Made by a program: the position numbers and the translations under genes. Below the pieces are notes generated by a model that saw only the letters and a program-made list of their open reading frames with translations, had not been told where the DNA came from and made no database searches. Below are positions 62,664 through 64,000 of a stretch of 64,000 bases of DNA, one piece after another (the stretch's first letter is position 1; each line of letters begins with the position of its first letter). Where the stretch lies: positions 83,833 through 147,832 of the forward strand of contig NZ_JBHLWI010000002.1 in assembly GCF_042432905.1 (NCBI RefSeq), written 5' to 3'. Source of the DNA: Fontibacter flavus. GTDB taxonomy: Bacteria; Bacteroidota; Bacteroidia; Cytophagales; Cyclobacteriaceae.

Positions 62664-63770
62664 ATGAAAAAGCTGTTTTTGAAAAATGACTGGATAGGGA
62701 AGAAACCTGTGATCAGGATTGAGTTTCCCTATGATTTCGAATTGAAGGAATTGGTCAAGCAATTTCCGGGATGTAATTGGGATACCAAGAAAAAAGTGTG
62801 GTGGATAGCTTACGAAGATGGTAAGTTGTCAGAAATGCTTCAATATTTCAAAGGGAAAGCCTGGTTGGATTACAGTGAGTTGAAGAAGGTGGAATTATCC
62901 AAAACATTTCCCACCCTTCCTGAATTGGATGGTTTTTTGAAAGAAGAAATCAGCAAGTTTGAGGATTGGATGCTGAATAAACGCTATAGTGGAAGTACAG
63001 TGAAGACCTACAGGGATGCTGTTGGTATATTTTTGAGGTTTTTGGAAAACAAGCCTATTGCAGAGATTGAAAACCAGGATTTTGAAAGATTCAACAAGGA
63101 ATATATTTTGGCAAGGGGGTATTCTGGTTCCTATCAAAACCAGGTGGTCAATGGCATTAAATTGTTTTTTCAGAACAGGAGGGGCATCAAGTTCAATCCT
63201 GAGATTGTCTACAGGCCGAAGAGAGAGAAGGTTTTACCCAATGTGTTGAGTAAGGAGGAAGTCAAAGTTATTCTGGATAGCCATCAGAACTTAAAGCATA
63301 GATCAATGCTATGTCTTATTTATTCCTGTGGCCTAAGAAGGGGTGAATTATTGAATTTGAAAATTACGGATGTGGACAGCAAGCGGAGCGTGTTAATTAT
63401 CAGACAAAGCAAAGGTAAAAAAGACAGGGTAGTTCCATTATCCCCAAAAATTTTAGAATTGCTCAGAGAGTATTTTAAAAGTTTTAAGCCAAGTCTTTAT
63501 TTATTTGAAGGTCACAGGTCAGTTGGTAAATACAGTGAGAAGAGTTTGGAAAGTGTGTTGAAGCAGGCTTTGGTCAAATCAGGGATAAAAAAGCCTGTTA
63601 CCTTGCATTGGCTACGACATTCATATGCGACCCATTTATTGGAACGAGGTACTGATTTGAGACATATTCAGGAGTTGTTGGGTCATAATTCCAGTAAGAC
63701 CACAGAAATTTATACACATGTCAGTATCCGTTCTTTGCAAAAAATTTGGTCTCCCTTTGATGATTTGTAA
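62664..63770 (+). CDS. Tyrosine recombinase/integrase
   Basis: This 368-residue protein has an N-terminal non-catalytic segment, then a SAM-like DNA-binding domain (about 90-175, FEDWMLNKRYSGSTVKTYRDAV) and a complete catalytic domain. Catalytic residues: R225 (CGLRRGE), H315 and R318 (LHWLRHSYATHLL), H341 (LLGHNSS) and nucleophile Y350 (IYTHVS). The extra N-terminus carries WDTKKKVWWIAYED, a feature of a Bacteroidota integrase group. It could serve a mobile element, chromosomal integron or dif-like function; no attachment site is proven. The ATG at 62664 is preferred to TTG at 62649. A long inverted repeat follows 44 bp after its stop. Confidence 0.88.
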   Translation: MKKLFLKNDWIGKKPVIRIEFPYDFELKELVKQFPGCNWDTKKKVWWIAYEDGKLSEMLQYFKGKAWLDYSELKKVELSKTFPTLPELDGFLKEEISKFEDWMLNKRYSGSTVKTYRDAVGIFLRFLENKPIAEIENQDFERFNKEYILARGYSGSYQNQVVNGIKLFFQNRRGIKFNPEIVYRPKREKVLPNVLSKEEVKVILDSHQNLKHRSMLCLIYSCGLRRGELLNLKITDVDSKRSVLIIRQSKGKKDRVVPLSPKILELLREYFKSFKPSLYLFEGHRSVGKYSEKSLESVLKQALVKSGIKKPVTLHWLRHSYATHLLERGTDLRHIQELLGHNSSKTTEIYTHVSIRSLQKIWSPFDDL

Positions 63771-63813
63771 TAAATATGTAGTTTTAATAAACCCTGATAG
63801 AAAATAATAAAAA

Positions 63814-63853
63814 ATCAGGCTTAGCCAACCAATTATGGTTGGCTAAGCCTGAT
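63814..63853. repeat. 17-bp perfect inverted repeat downstream of the recombinase
   Basis: ATCAGGCTTAGCCAACC (63814-63830) and its exact complement (63837-63853) enclose AATTAT. On the minus strand the stem is followed by a T-rich tract, so it could terminate a leftward transcript entering from the right. Another possibility is a recombination site for the adjacent recombinase. Confidence 0.6.
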
Positions 63854-64000
63854 AAATATCAGGGGTATATACAAGTTGATGTGCAATTCAGGCGGACAAC
63901 CTGTTACAAGGCTTTTTCTGTAGTTGGGCAGGAAGGTGAACGGAGGGGCTAAAAAAAAGAAAAGAGAAAGACCTCAAGTCTGTTCGGCGATGCCGTGGGA
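63854..64000. other. Right-hand edge, nothing recognised
   Basis: No complete frame is visible in either strand and the window ends here. Short minus-strand frames of 8-40 codons exist but none looks like a protein end. Confidence 0.4.

Noticed and set aside
1..64000. tRNA or rRNA genes
   Set aside because: I looked for T-loop (GGTTCGAAT-like) and rRNA signatures and saw none on either strand. A covariance-model search would be needed to be certain.
63854..64000. End of a leftward gene at the right edge
   Set aside because: All minus-strand frames entering from the edge stop within 8-40 codons and show no recognisable protein end.

Overview
The window is a chromosomal segment of a member of the Bacteroidota, most likely order Cytophagales, family Cyclobacteriaceae (Algoriphagus, Belliella or Cecembia type). 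This is inferred from: a GldJ-type SUMF1 lipoprotein of gliding motility and type IX secretion; many short Cys-lipoprotein signals; promoters of the TTG-N-TAnnTTTG kind; Tat-exported Gfo/Idh and TIM-barrel sugar enzymes; a YbeY with the GYKD ending; and almost no Shine-Dalgarno sequences. No rRNA, tRNA, CRISPR array or intact insertion sequence was recognised.

Layout. 1-5.7 kb: the end of a leucine-rich-repeat lipoprotein, then oxyR divergent from a three-gene ferric-iron ABC importer (fbpABC type). 6.5-12.4 kb: a carbohydrate operon (Gfo/Idh oxidoreductase, TIM-barrel isomerase, GH78 rhamnosidase, double-thioredoxin lipoprotein). 13.3-19.3 kb: IPT/Kelch lipoprotein, an OhrR-like MarR regulator without its sensor cysteine, a Kazal inhibitor lipoprotein, and a secreted S9 peptidase. 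19.4-24.3 kb: one 1616-residue gene joining a DEDD-type exonuclease, a complete RecQ helicase and a complete UvrD-type helicase. 24.3-34.1 kb: SMP-30 lactonase, GNAT acetyltransferase, a second S9 peptidase, gldJ and mfd. 34.2-47.4 kb: cytochrome oxidase subunit III-like protein, hflK-hflC, a Fur regulator, a retropepsin/PDZ protein, a multi-PAS histidine kinase, lemA with two TPM-domain genes, comF, an AhpD-like protein and exonuclease III. 47.5-52.9 kb: anti-sigma factor kinase, ybeY, mnmG (gidA), a methyltransferase and an Ig-like lipoprotein. 53.3-62.3 kb: fatty-acid degradation (acyl-CoA ligase, MarR regulator, fadN-fadA-fadE), with two four-helix-bundle genes interleaved. 62.7-64 kb: a tyrosine recombinase and a long inverted repeat.

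Two non-coding regions stand out. Between ybeY and mnmG lie two 16-bp palindromes of the ParB-binding (parS) type. About 5 kb further on, 52877-53334 has a cluster of DnaA-box-like nonamers, one exact, beside a very AT-rich tract. With mnmG/gidA, a classic origin neighbour, these suggest that the window covers the replication origin region. The spacers elsewhere are long and filled with degenerate dispersed repeats, several sharing a small CCTAC..TAGGTAGG palindrome.

The most unusual protein is the exonuclease-RecQ-UvrD fusion, a plausible single-chain DNA repair or defence machine. No adjacent defence genes are visible, so a defence role is only a hypothesis.
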